64,000 nucleotides of DNA from the NCBI RefSeq assembly GCF_000001735.4, contig NC_003075.7, forward strand, positions 16,059,001 to 16,123,000. Reading direction: 5' to 3'. Each line of letters begins with the position of its first letter. The first letter of the stretch is position 1. The notes beneath the pieces are model-generated. The model did no database searches. It was not told where the DNA came from and saw only the letters and a list, made by a program, of their open reading frames with translations. This document shows positions 49,781 to 59,992 of this stretch, one piece after another. The stretch is from Arabidopsis thaliana. Lineage: Eukaryota; Streptophyta; Magnoliopsida; Brassicales; Brassicaceae. Position numbers and translations under genes: made by a program.

Positions 49781-51679
49781 TCAGTATTCATATACTTGAG
49801 CTGCTTTTAGTGAAGCAAGTTCATCGCAATCCACTGGCATCCACCCGATTGATTGTTTCTCGTTATCGTAGATTATCATCTGATCTTGCATCGATATATC
49901 TGTTCAATAGAAAGGAGAAACATTGATTTAATCTCGAAACCAAGATAAGGAAATTGCCAATGTATGTAATATAAAGACTGTACCGCCGATGAGGTTTAGG
50001 TTCTGGAGACCTATTTCTGTGCCATTCAAGATTCCCAAACATACATTCCCCTTCATCTGCAACATTTTAATGAATCGTCCTTTTAGCATTGTGTGAGAAA
50101 ACCAAACCTTGGAGCGGATAGTAAACCGGATGGAGTGATGCTTACAGAAATGATTAGATAAGCTTCTGGGGGTATCTCAAACAGAGTTTTTGATCTCCAG
50201 CCTGTTTTGAAGCTAAGAGCTAGAGGCTTGAAATACTTCTTGACTTCTTCAATGCTCATGAATGGTCTACGTCCTTGCCAGCATAGAGGCAGCGTGTGGT
50301 CATCCCGTGCTTCTTTCAACGGTTTTCCGCTTAGTTCTCTCTTTAGCTACAAACAGAACAAAAATACTTTATGAAAAACTGGTCTCTTCTCTCTTTATCT
50401 TCCAAGGTTACAGCAAGTTCCTTACCAAATATGTTACGGCTTGGTATGCCTTGGAATTGAAGTATGTGTAAGAACTTCCACTGTCAAATACTGTTAATAG
50501 ATTCTTCAATCCTGTTGTTCTTCCCCCGAATAGAAGTTCCCCTCCCATTGCAGGAGAGTAGTGTTTTCTGAGAAAGAAAGTTTCAAGATTATAGCAAAAA
50601 GAGAGAAAGAAATGATCGGTAAACGATAAAAATAAGAGAAGAGCTATCTAATTACGAGTATTCACGAGACATTGGTGTCCATGAGACTCTTGAAGAATCA
50701 TAAAGATCGTCGCCAAAAAAGAGAATTCCTCCACCTAAACTGCTTAGGCAATGACCGATAACATTCTTTACATAACCTTGGCTATGAAGCTGTGACAGAA
50801 TGCTTACTTTCCCCCTACCAAGCCCTAATACTCCATCTAGAGGATGATGACTCGAAGCCCCTGGGATTTGATCGTATCCACAACTGTTACACAAAAAACT
50901 CCAATTAGGATTTACTAGGAACTACAATTGCTAAAATCAAACTGAACATTGCCGGTCCAAGATTGTAGAAATAGATATATACCCTAGAGCAAGACGGGGA
51001 GTGAGCCGGAGACCCTGTGTATAGTTCATAGAGAAGACATCTCTAACAAGAACACCGAGAGAAGATCCTCCATCAGCATACTCAACCTCATAGTCACATT
51101 GCTCTGGAGTCTCACATCTCTGATTACTATTCAAATGCAAAGCCTTACACAGTGGATCATTGCAAGGAATAAGATCACTACTAGGCTGATACAGTGGATG
51201 AGGCGCCTGAAATAAATAAAAAAGTTCGTAAGATGAAACTATGACATTGGATCCAGAGAATAACAGAACTGAAGATGAAATTATTATGATACCTCCAAGC
51301 AACGAACACAAGGAGCATCACATTGGAGCCAAGTGAGATCACTACCAGTATCAAGATCAAGATAATAAGGTCTTGGTGGTTGTCCTATGTTGATGGTTAC
51401 ATTATAGTACCTGTTTCAACCAAAATAAATTGTTTTAGAGAATTTCTGAAATGAGGGAACGCACGCAATAATTTTGTGAAGTTGAGTTTGCAAATATATA
51501 GATTACCCAAGAGGATAAACGTTGCCATGAACTGGGAACACGACTGAAGAAACAGCTCTGGTGAATCTATCTGAGAATCCTGCAGTTTTCCTCCATCTGA
51601 AATCAACTGCCGACGAAAAACCCAGAACCAGAGACATTACCATCAACACAATCATAAAACGGACATTCATTTTCTCCAT
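49781..51679 (-). CDS. Aspartyl protease, nucellin-like (A1 family)
   Basis: Secreted pepsin-like aspartyl protease. The first true ATG is at 51679 (MEKMNVRFMIVLMVMSLVLG), giving a clear signal peptide; a longer frame from 51739 begins at a TTG and is not used. The conserved start YYNVTINIGQPPRPYYLDL leads to catalytic motif 1 DTGSDLTW. An extra cysteine-rich flap follows (QCDAPCVRC, IPCNDPLC, CETPEQCDYEVEYADGGSS). DGVLGLGRGKVSILSQL and the second catalytic motif DSGSSYTY are present. The C-terminal NGTEIGLQNLNLIGDIS and IIYDNEKQSIGW are typical. No GPI signal is seen at the end (…AAQVYEY). Several exons with GT-AG junctions. This is AT4G33490 by order. Confidence 0.9.
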
Positions 51680-52348
51680 CTTTTCACGGCTTGTGGCAAA
51701 ATAATAAAATAAAGAGAAAATTTTATTTGTATTAGCCAATCACGTGATGCTGATGTTGAAGTTTGAAAACGACAAAGGCCAAGACATTTACGAATTGAAG
51801 ATATTTATTACAAAGAATTGTCTTTTTGTTGATGCATAAGCAAAGAAACCTTTTTAAATTTGGTTTGCAATATGTAGACAGGTAATAAGGATTCTTGGCT
51901 TAAACCATAGGGGACTTGAGCAAAAAATATTCCAGGTTGTTTCTTAGTATCTGCGAAAATCAAGAATCGAGTTAAGGAATATTGCTGATGAGAAAGGGTA
52001 GAGCCAAAGTATATCTTGCAGCTGAAGTAAGCAATCTTGCAGGCATCTTCTTCGATTCAAATTGATTCAGAACAATGAGTGAGATTCACAATCATTAATC
52101 CATCCAAGTGAATAAGCACCTTTTCACAATCTTCGATTCTTCGTCATCATCATCATCATCATCAGTCCACTTCTAGCTTTCTGGATACAAATCTGCCATT
52201 ACAGAAGAAAACGATAAATTTCAAAGCTCAAAAGCATCTTCATTTGGCTATTAACAAACCAGAGGAAAGATACAGAGACATAAAGATCTTACAGTGATGC
52301 GCAGAGAATGAGAGTGTAGATGAAACAACGGTCAAGAAAATCGTATGT
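51680..52348. other. Intergenic: protease promoter / RPD1 3' end
   Basis: This 669-bp stretch contains the upstream region of the protease and the 3' flank of RPD1 (same strand). A short (tca)7 microsatellite lies at 52144-52164, in a stretch likely to belong to the RPD1 3' untranslated region. No additional gene is seen. Confidence 0.45.
52144..52164. repeat. (tca)7 trinucleotide microsatellite
   Basis: Seven uninterrupted tca units about 185 bp downstream of the RPD1 stop. Probably variable between accessions. Confidence 0.9.
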
Positions 52349-53578
52349 TCATTCGACATCATCTTCATCATCCAATCCATCTCTGTAGCGAACCAACTCT
52401 GCATCAACCTTAGCCTTTCTAGGACTCATCAAAACAAGCTCAGCTAATCTCCTCCTAGCTAAATAAACATCATTCGGTTCTACCAATTCCCCTCTCTTAT
52501 ACCCCTCTCTAAGAAACACCGTATGAAGCTTCCCGTAATTTCCTCGAGTCGATATGTAAAATATCCCCTGATGTTGCAAAAGAAACTCTTTCAATTTCTT
52601 AGGCAAATTCATCACATTCCTAAAATGAGCAATTCTCTCAAGCGTGATCTTCTTCTCCACAGTCAAAGACAGCAATTCATGAATACAAGCAACAGATCTC
52701 TTCTCTAATCGATTCTGCGCTTCCATCGATCTCAAATCGTAACCCGATATATCCTCATACGGTGACCAATAAGGAAGCCTCTGCCATTTCCAAACAGCAA
52801 TTCGAAAATACTTTCCAATCTTAAATCCAGGAGGAAAATTCACAACGAATGAGAATCGAACATCCTCTGCATCAATTCCTTTTGTTCTATACTCAATCTC
52901 TCTAACTCTCTCTATTGCACAAATCGATAAATTAGGATCCTTTTCCACAATCTCAATGTACTTATCTCGAGTCTCTTCACCATCAATGAGTCTAAAGAAC
53001 TGTGGATGTTTCAGAATCACAGAGTACTCGAAATCTTCAGGGAGTCCAAACTCAGTCCGAGCAATCCTGACATGTTCAAGACGGATCCGACCCGTATTCG
53101 ACATCATAACGAGTTTCCTCAACCGGGTCACGGCGTCGGGTATTTGGTCGAGAACAGCTTCGTGTTCGTGACGGATTTGATCCAAAGCTTTACGGGTTAA
53201 TCGACAATAGAGGATTCTTTGAACTGGGTGCTCGTATATCTCAAACACGTGTGGGAACTTGAGGAGAAAAGCACCTGGTTCGTGTTGCTTGAAGCCGAGA
53301 CCTAGACGACGAGCGAGCGTGTCTAGAAGAGAGATTGCGATTGTGTGGTTGGGTTGAGAGAGAATCAAGCTGTGAAATTTGACGACTTTGCGGATTTTTT
53401 TCTCCACTTCCATGTAATTGTCGTAGCCATGGTCACGAACTCGATCCTGTTTTTTGGGAATGGTGGTGGATTGAGAGAAGGGTTTAACGAGAATTAAATT
53501 GATTGAAGGAAGAATCGTCGTCGCTAGTTTTCTCTTAGGGTTTAAGGTTTTAAAAGCATTTCTAAGAAAAAGCTTCAT
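52349..53578 (-). CDS. RPD1: PORR-domain organellar RNA-binding protein
   Basis: ROOT PRIMORDIUM DEFECTIVE 1, a plant organelle RNA recognition (PORR, DUF860) protein needed for cell division in root primordia; PORR proteins act in organellar intron splicing. One exon of 409 residues from the ATG at 53578; the longer frame to 53620 begins at GTG. MKLFLRNAFKTLNPKRK is basic with no acidic residues, a mitochondrial-type leader. The PORR block is seen as DNYMEVEKKIRKVVKFHSLI, FKQHEPGAFLLKFPHVFEIY, YCRLTRKAL, RKLVMMSNTGRIRLEHVRIA, EFGLPEDFEYSVILKHPQFF, then FPPGFKIGKYFRIAVWKWQ and FLLQHQGIFYISTRG. An acidic tail DGLDDEDDVE closes it. Confidence 0.93.
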   Translation of the reverse strand: MKLFLRNAFKTLNPKRKLATTILPSINLILVKPFSQSTTIPKKQDRVRDHGYDNYMEVEKKIRKVVKFHSLILSQPNHTIAISLLDTLARRLGLGFKQHEPGAFLLKFPHVFEIYEHPVQRILYCRLTRKALDQIRHEHEAVLDQIPDAVTRLRKLVMMSNTGRIRLEHVRIARTEFGLPEDFEYSVILKHPQFFRLIDGEETRDKYIEIVEKDPNLSICAIERVREIEYRTKGIDAEDVRFSFVVNFPPGFKIGKYFRIAVWKWQRLPYWSPYEDISGYDLRSMEAQNRLEKRSVACIHELLSLTVEKKITLERIAHFRNVMNLPKKLKEFLLQHQGIFYISTRGNYGKLHTVFLREGYKRGELVEPNDVYLARRRLAELVLMSPRKAKVDAELVRYRDGLDDEDDVE

Positions 53579-53834
53579 CCTTTTTTTTGTTTTGTCTGAG
53601 AAGGCCTTAGAGCAAGTCACAAGGGTTGAGTAATATTGTACTGTGTTTACTAGGTTTGGGTCGGAAACTGGATATCGGGTCAGATCCAGGACTGATCCGG
53701 CTCACATATATAGCTCAGGAATGCAAACTTACTCCAGTGTACATCGTTTCAATGAAATTTTTGGAAAAACTAGAATGGTGTTGTGAATGTGTGCGGCTCT
53801 CTCCATTATTTACAATTAATAGGAAGATGCATAT

Positions 53835-56800
53835 TTATGTAGAGACAATTTTCACGAATGAAATGATGACGGTAACAGCATCAAGTTTACCACCTTTGTG
53901 TCCATTGTATCCTTCTTCTTTAGCTGCGTCAGCAAATGGCGTTCTCTCTGTCTTAGATCGTCCTACTTCTTGTGCTTTTGCAGCTACCAACTCTGCTATT
54001 TTCTGTTACACCGCACAAACATTAATCAAACTCATATATCCCCAACACATTGATAACAGCACATTTCATCTCAAAACCATTTGAAAACGAGAGCTAAGTG
54101 ACTCGTACACAACTAACACCCGCCGAAACTACTTGTTCAACCAAAAAGAGGAGATAATTCAAGACCATTGAGCACCTGAGGTTCCAGACTCTGTTTCAGT
54201 GACCCGCAAACTATTGAAACGATTTCTTTTTCGTATAAGTTATCAAAGAGCCCATCAGTTGCTGCGATGACAACATCGCCTTCTTCCAGGTTCACATGGT
54301 AAACCTGCAAATTGTGTAAAGCAAGACCACTTATGTTGCACATATTCTGGTGTAGATGAACCATTCAAGAGTGTCTGTTACTTGAAAATAAAGATTTCTT
54401 GCTTAAGTAACGACATCGTACCTCTGCAAGTTTTAGGACATCACAGCCTTGCGTAATATGCAAGGGAAAACAAAAATGATGAAACATTGGAGACGAATTC
54501 TGCAATACTGTGCCATCCCTAATGACCATGAATCCCGAATCTCCAATATTGGCTATGTGGAGTTCCTACAAAGTAATTTTACATGATCACAGACTGACTC
54601 TATCTCAAAAGGATTTCCAATGCAATATATATGTTAGGGACCAAGTCTCACATTATTGTCAAGATGAGCAATTAAGGCTGTTGATGATCCAGAGGACTTA
54701 GTCTCATTGACACTTCTATGGAGAACTTGAACTGGGTCACTTATCTTAGCAGTTTCATTGGAAATAATCTTTTCACAGTTGCTCATGAGTTCTTGAGCAT
54801 ACATTCCCTTATTGATTCCTGAAAGATGAATCAAACATATATTCGGCAAGGCCAAATACAAGTGACTGAGTTTCTGCAAGAATTTGGAAAACTATGTGAA
54901 AATACTTATATACAGTATTTACCTTCAAATGACCACTGAGAGACTCCATCAGCAATACCTATCCAATTGTGGTGAGAGATAAAATAAGCATCTTCCCGAC
55001 CTGCCAATGCCTGGACATCATTATTTCTAAATTACTAACCACATAACATAAGTATAGGGATTTAAAATTCAAAAATTGTCAGAATGTTAAAAATGATGTT
55101 TTTGAGGTGGTTGGAAATGAGAACAAGATATGAAAGATCTTGAGATATAGAGTGTTAATAATTAATATTTCAACAACTGTCTCTTATTTTTGTGTATACT
55201 AAACAGAAAGAATTACAGGTACCTTAAAGGGGCTTTGGAGTGAAGCAAAACCAGAGTCCAAGTAAAATGCTTTGGACACAAGTTCTTCCCTGTTTAGATG
55301 TCAAACATCCAACCATAGCAAAACAATCATGCTTTTATAAAAGCTGCAATATGATTCCTAGCCCTGTATGAAAATATGAATAGATACATACATATATGCA
55401 TGTAGCTGTATCTGTGCAAGACAATAGTACAGTTTGTCTAAGAAGAGTTAAATATATCACTTACTAACCTGCCAGAAGCCGCTTTAATGGGTTCAAGACT
55501 GGCCGTTTCAGGTACAGGAAGTTGGAGATCTTCCACTTTTGTGTCATCATTATTGGATATGCTACCACTATCAGTTATTGTGTCCCTCACAGTTATTTCA
55601 TCTTCTGTGGTTGAAGCTACATTTTCTCCATCATTTTCCTTCATGAATGATAAGTAATTAGAGTGGTGGCACTAATTCTGTTCAACAACACTCTCTGATG
55701 TCTCTTTCCTTCTACACCTGTTAAAACTACTTAATGGTTTAGAGTTAGTACTCACCACATCAGACGTAACAACTACAAGCTTTTCAGTGCTCTCGTCAAC
55801 GCTACTATGCACTGCTTCTGGTTCAACAAAAGTTTCCATAGGGTTTTTCTCAGACGTATCAATAATAGGCTTTTGAGCGATCTCATCAACGCTGTGACGT
55901 GTTGCTTCTGAAGTTGAAATGAGTTCATCAGAAGAGACAGCAGCTGTAGCTGTTGGTTCAACTACAGGATTCTCCTCAGCTTCAAAAGTGTTCAGAAGGT
56001 TTTCCTCAGACGTATCAATTACAGGTTTTTGAGCAATCTCATCAACGCTGCGATGTGTTGCTTCTGAAGTTGAAAGGAGTTCATCAGGAGACAAATCATC
56101 TGTAGCTGTTGGTTCCGCGACAAGATTCTCCTCAGCTTCAATAGGCTTTTCCGTCACATCCAAATTGTCATCAATTTCAATGGTGGATACAGGCGTAATT
56201 TCCTGTTGTGTAGACAATGACGGTCTTGCCTGAACCTCCATACGATTCTCTTGATAACCATTTGTCTCACAGTCTCCTATTTTATTGACAGAAACTTTCT
56301 TCATGGCTTCAGAAGAAAGAGGCTCTACATTATATGACTTAGCCGTGATTTCCTTCTCAACAACAGCTTCTTCTTCAGTAGAGCTAATTGGAATAGCTTC
56401 TGCTACACTAACTATGGAGCTCAGATTGGAAACACTAGCACTCTTGGCATCAATTTTATCTTCGCTCCGTGATACATTCACAGTTTCTTTCTTCTTCTTA
56501 GTAGGAGAACGAACCCTTTTACGATCCTTTATTTTAATGACATTGCTAAGATCGGAAGGAGCAGCTGTTTCCTCTTTCTCAGTACTTGTTTCAATAATAG
56601 AACTGACCAATTTCTTTTGTTTCCTTGAAACTTCACTGGCTTCTTCAGCAATCTTAGCATTTTGCGTTTCTACCTCAACACATCTCGCTTTTTCTTCAGC
56701 CTCGAGATATTTCTCAATCTCACTTGCATCCCCGAACCGAAAGACATGACTTCCATCTTTAAGCTCTGCAAGATCCAAACAACTATCAATATAAGAGTAT

Positions 56801-57243
56801 AGCTCAGATTTCAAAGTAAATAACTTTTCTATTCTTAAACTTGAAACTAAAAAATATTTTAGGTTTTGATACTTGAATCCGAAGTAAAATTGGTTACAAC
56901 CTAGTAATTGAGTGTTCAGACACTTCAAAAATTAGGGAAAAAACTAAAATTCAAAACTTCTCCGGTGAAGGAAGATAAAACAAAAGAAGAAGAGGAAACA
57001 CGAAGACTTACGAGTGCTGGACACGAGATCGAACTTCTCTGGAGCAGAATTCTCCGGTGGAGAAGAAGAGGAAGCTGAAGACTTTGAAGGTGAAATGGAA
57101 TTAGCCAACTGTAGCTGAGAGGACAATCGGAACTCAGGAACGGAATATCTGATTCCACCGGGAAATCTCCATGAACGGTGAAGAGAACAAGGGAAGATGA
57201 GAAAAGGAGGAGCTTGAAGAGAAAGAATCAAATGATCGGCCAT
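53835..57243 (-). CDS. PP2C protein phosphatase, PTC7-like, plastid leader
   Basis: Metal-dependent Ser/Thr phosphatase with an unusually long N-terminal half. Nine exons join in frame from the ATG at 57243 to TAA at 53835-53837. The leader [15 protein letters not shown] is rich in Ser, Arg and hydrophobic residues, suggesting a plastid transit peptide. Exon 2 encodes about 340 acidic, Ser/Thr-rich residues of low complexity, with two 52-residue tandem copies. The phosphatase domain follows: [15 protein letters not shown] (metal Asp), [46 protein letters not shown] and the C-terminal [14 protein letters not shown]. Its start lies 252 bp from DHS2, read the other way. This is AT4G33500 by order. 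Confidence 0.9.
55828..56139 (-). repeat. 156-bp tandem coding duplication in PP2C linker
   Basis: Two adjacent 52-codon units (55984-56139 and 55828-55983) encode peptides that start EAEEN and share [23 protein letters not shown] and IDTSE at the same spacing. A third, weaker partial copy ([17 protein letters not shown]) follows. The repeat keeps the frame and sits in the disordered acidic linker, away from the phosphatase domain. Confidence 0.85.
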
Positions 57244-57495
57244 AACTTAAACATTGAAGTCTGTAACAAAGAGTGTCACAGAAATGGTTTAGAGTAGACG
57301 AAGAAGATGATAATTGGGTGACGTTACAACCGGTGGTAACCCTCTGTTTCTATCAGATGTGTTCGCTTCACAGATATTTTGTGGCTACCGTTTTTTTTTC
57401 ATAATTGGGCTATAAAAATCATATCTTTTTGACTCTTCTCTTCTCTATCCATTCTCTGCCGAACTAGTCGTCAATCGAAATCCCAAAGATCAGCG
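57244..57495. promoter_or_regulatory. Compact divergent promoter PP2C / DHS2
   Basis: Only 252 bp separate the two start codons, so the two genes must share a promoter region. It contains gggtgacgttacaaccggtgg (a tgacgt-type bZIP-like core near 57317) and a ctataaaaatc TATA-like motif near 57410, closer to DHS2. Confidence 0.5.
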
Positions 57496-59549
57496 ATGGT
57501 GACTCTAAACGCTTCTTCTCCTCTCACGACCAAGTCGTTCCTCCCCTACCGTCACGCTCCTCGCCGTCCAATCTCTTTCTCCCCTGTCTTCGCCGTTCAT
57601 TCGACTGACCCCAAGAAATCTACCCAATCAGCCTCCGCTTCGGTTAAATGGAGTCTAGAGAGTTGGAAGTCGAAGAAAGCTTTGCAATTGCCGGATTATC
57701 CTGATCAGAAGGATGTTGATTCGGTTCTACAGACGCTTTCTTCTTTTCCTCCTATAGTTTTCGCTGGTGAGGCTAGGAAACTAGAGGATAAGCTTGGTCA
57801 AGCGGCTATGGGTCAAGCCTTTATGCTTCAAGGTGGTGATTGTGCTGAGAGTTTCAAGGAATTTAACGCTAATAACATTAGAGACACCTTTAGGGTTCTT
57901 CTTCAGATGGGTGTTGTTCTCATGTTCGGTGGCCAGTTACCAGTTATCAAGGTCGATTCTTTACCTGGAGATTTTTCTGTGTGATGAATCTCTAGTTAGG
58001 GATAGTTTATGATTTTGTGGGTTTTAAGTTTTCAGGTGGGAAGAATGGCTGGTCAGTTTGCGAAGCCGAGATCAGACCCATTTGAGGAGAAAGATGGTGT
58101 GAAGCTGCCGAGTTACAGAGGAGATAACATAAATGGTGATGCTTTTGATGAGAAATCGAGGATTCCTGATCCTCATAGGATGGTTAGAGCGTACACACAG
58201 TCTGTGGCTACGTTGAATCTCTTGAGAGCATTTGCTACTGGAGGTTATGCAGCTATGCAGAGAGTTAGCCAGTGGAACCTTGATTTCACGCAACATAGTG
58301 AACAGGGTGACAGGTTTATAAACTTCTCTCCTTGTTTATAATCTTGTTTGTTATGATGTTAACCAATTGAGAATACACTTTTCTTAAGTCAGAAACGGTT
58401 TCTTATTTCTTGATGTTGTTGTGACAAAACAGGTACCGTGAATTGGCTAATAGAGTTGATGAGGCTTTGGGATTCATGGGTGCAGCTGGACTTACTAGTG
58501 CTCACCCGATCATGACTACTACTGAGTTTTGGACATCCCATGAGTGTTTGTTATTGCCTTATGAGCAAGCACTCACAAGAGAGGATTCAACATCTGGACT
58601 TTACTATGATTGCTCTGCGCACATGCTTTGGGTTGGAGAACGAACTCGCCAACTTGATGGTGCTCATGTTGAGTTTCTGAGGGGAATCGCTAACCCCCTC
58701 GGAATCAAGGTATGTGATCATCAAGTCTCTTGGTTTGGTTAATTGGAATAGGAGTAAGTTTCATAGCTTTGTTCGTATAGAAAAAAACACTGAGATGTAG
58801 ACTCAAGAACTGTTGTTAACTCTATAGGATACCCTGCAGGTCTCAATTGCCTGGTATTAAAGATATTGGAAAACCATTACAAAGAGGCTACAACAGATTT
58901 TTGTATGAGAAAATGACAGATGTTGATTGATGTACTTTGATGCAGGTGAGTGATAAAATGGTCCCTAGTGAACTGGTTAAGCTGATAGAGATACTAAACC
59001 CTCAGAACAAGCCTGGAAGGATTACGGTTATAGTGAGAATGGGAGCTGAGAATATGCGGGTCAAGCTTCCTAATTTGATCAGAGCAGTCCGTGGAGCCGG
59101 TCAGATTGTGACTTGGGTTAGTGATCCAATGCACGGAAACACAATCATGGCTCCTGGTGGGCTAAAAACTCGTTCTTTCGATGCAATCAGGGTAATCATT
59201 CGAACTTACTTCTTCATCCAACTCTATGCATAATCTTGCTTATGATTCATGTAGTTACCCATTAAATTATATGGTGTATCAGGCGGAATTGAGAGCGTTC
59301 TTCGACGTCCATGATCAAGAAGGGAGTTTCCCTGGCGGGGTTCATTTAGAAATGACTGGTCAAAACGTGACAGAATGTGTCGGAGGGTCACGCACCATCA
59401 CTTACAACGATCTAAGCTCACGCTACCACACTCACTGTGACCCAAGACTCAACGCATCTCAGTCTCTGGAGCTTGCATTCATCATTGCAGAGCGTCTGCG
59501 AAAGAGAAGGCTTGGTTCCGGGAATCTTCCGTCATCTATTGGAGTCTAG
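57496..59549 (+). CDS. DHS2: DAHP synthase 2 (class II), plastid shikimate pathway
   Basis: Condenses phosphoenolpyruvate and erythrose 4-phosphate to DAHP, the first step of aromatic amino acid synthesis in plastids. Five exons join in frame and give about 507 residues from the ATG at 57496. [18 protein letters not shown] starts a typical transit peptide. Class II motifs: [100 protein letters not shown] and [20 protein letters not shown]. It ends [12 protein letters not shown]. All introns are GT-AG. No damage is visible. Confidence 0.96.
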
Positions 59550-59992
59550 AGAACAAGAAAATACTTATCCGAGCTAGGATGTGTGTGTATAGAGGCTGAT
59601 CTCTACTTATTAAGTTGCCAAGTTAAATGAGCTTGTGTACTGTTAAAAGTAAGATATTGTTGTTTTTGTGTGTTGGGTTATGATTTTGTCTGAAATAAGT
59701 GGCTGACTTTATAAACCCGTAAATCTCTACGTCACGCTTGCAACAAAAATTCGATATTTGATTCAATCACAGAAAAGTCCTCCCATTAAGGTGTAAATTT
59801 TTGACTCAAATACCACAAAGCATAAACCTTTTGACAAACCAAAAGTTGTATGAAGAAAATTGGAAAACTCTGAATGCCATTTCCACACGTGGACACTATT
59901 CGTTTAGAGAACACTTAAACAAACGCAGGAGGCCTGGAAAAAAGAAAGATAACGGGACTCGAGAGATTGAGATTACGGAGCCACCCACTTTC
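59550..59992. promoter_or_regulatory. DHS2 3' end and PAA1 upstream region
   Basis: This 443-bp stretch holds the DHS2 3' untranslated region and the PAA1 promoter/leader (same strand). An upstream open frame in the PAA1 frame runs from 59801 but begins inside this spacer and encodes no leader-like sequence; the transit peptide starts at 59993. A cacacgtgg motif near 59883 resembles a G-box. Confidence 0.45.

Noticed and set aside
51680-51739. Longer N-terminus for the aspartyl protease
   Set aside because: The frame begins with TTG at 51739, not ATG. The ATG at 51679 starts a proper signal peptide.
53626-54084. Plus-strand frame of 152 codons
   Set aside because: Lies over the last exon and intron of the minus-strand PP2C gene. 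The exon has clear PP2C motifs on the other strand.
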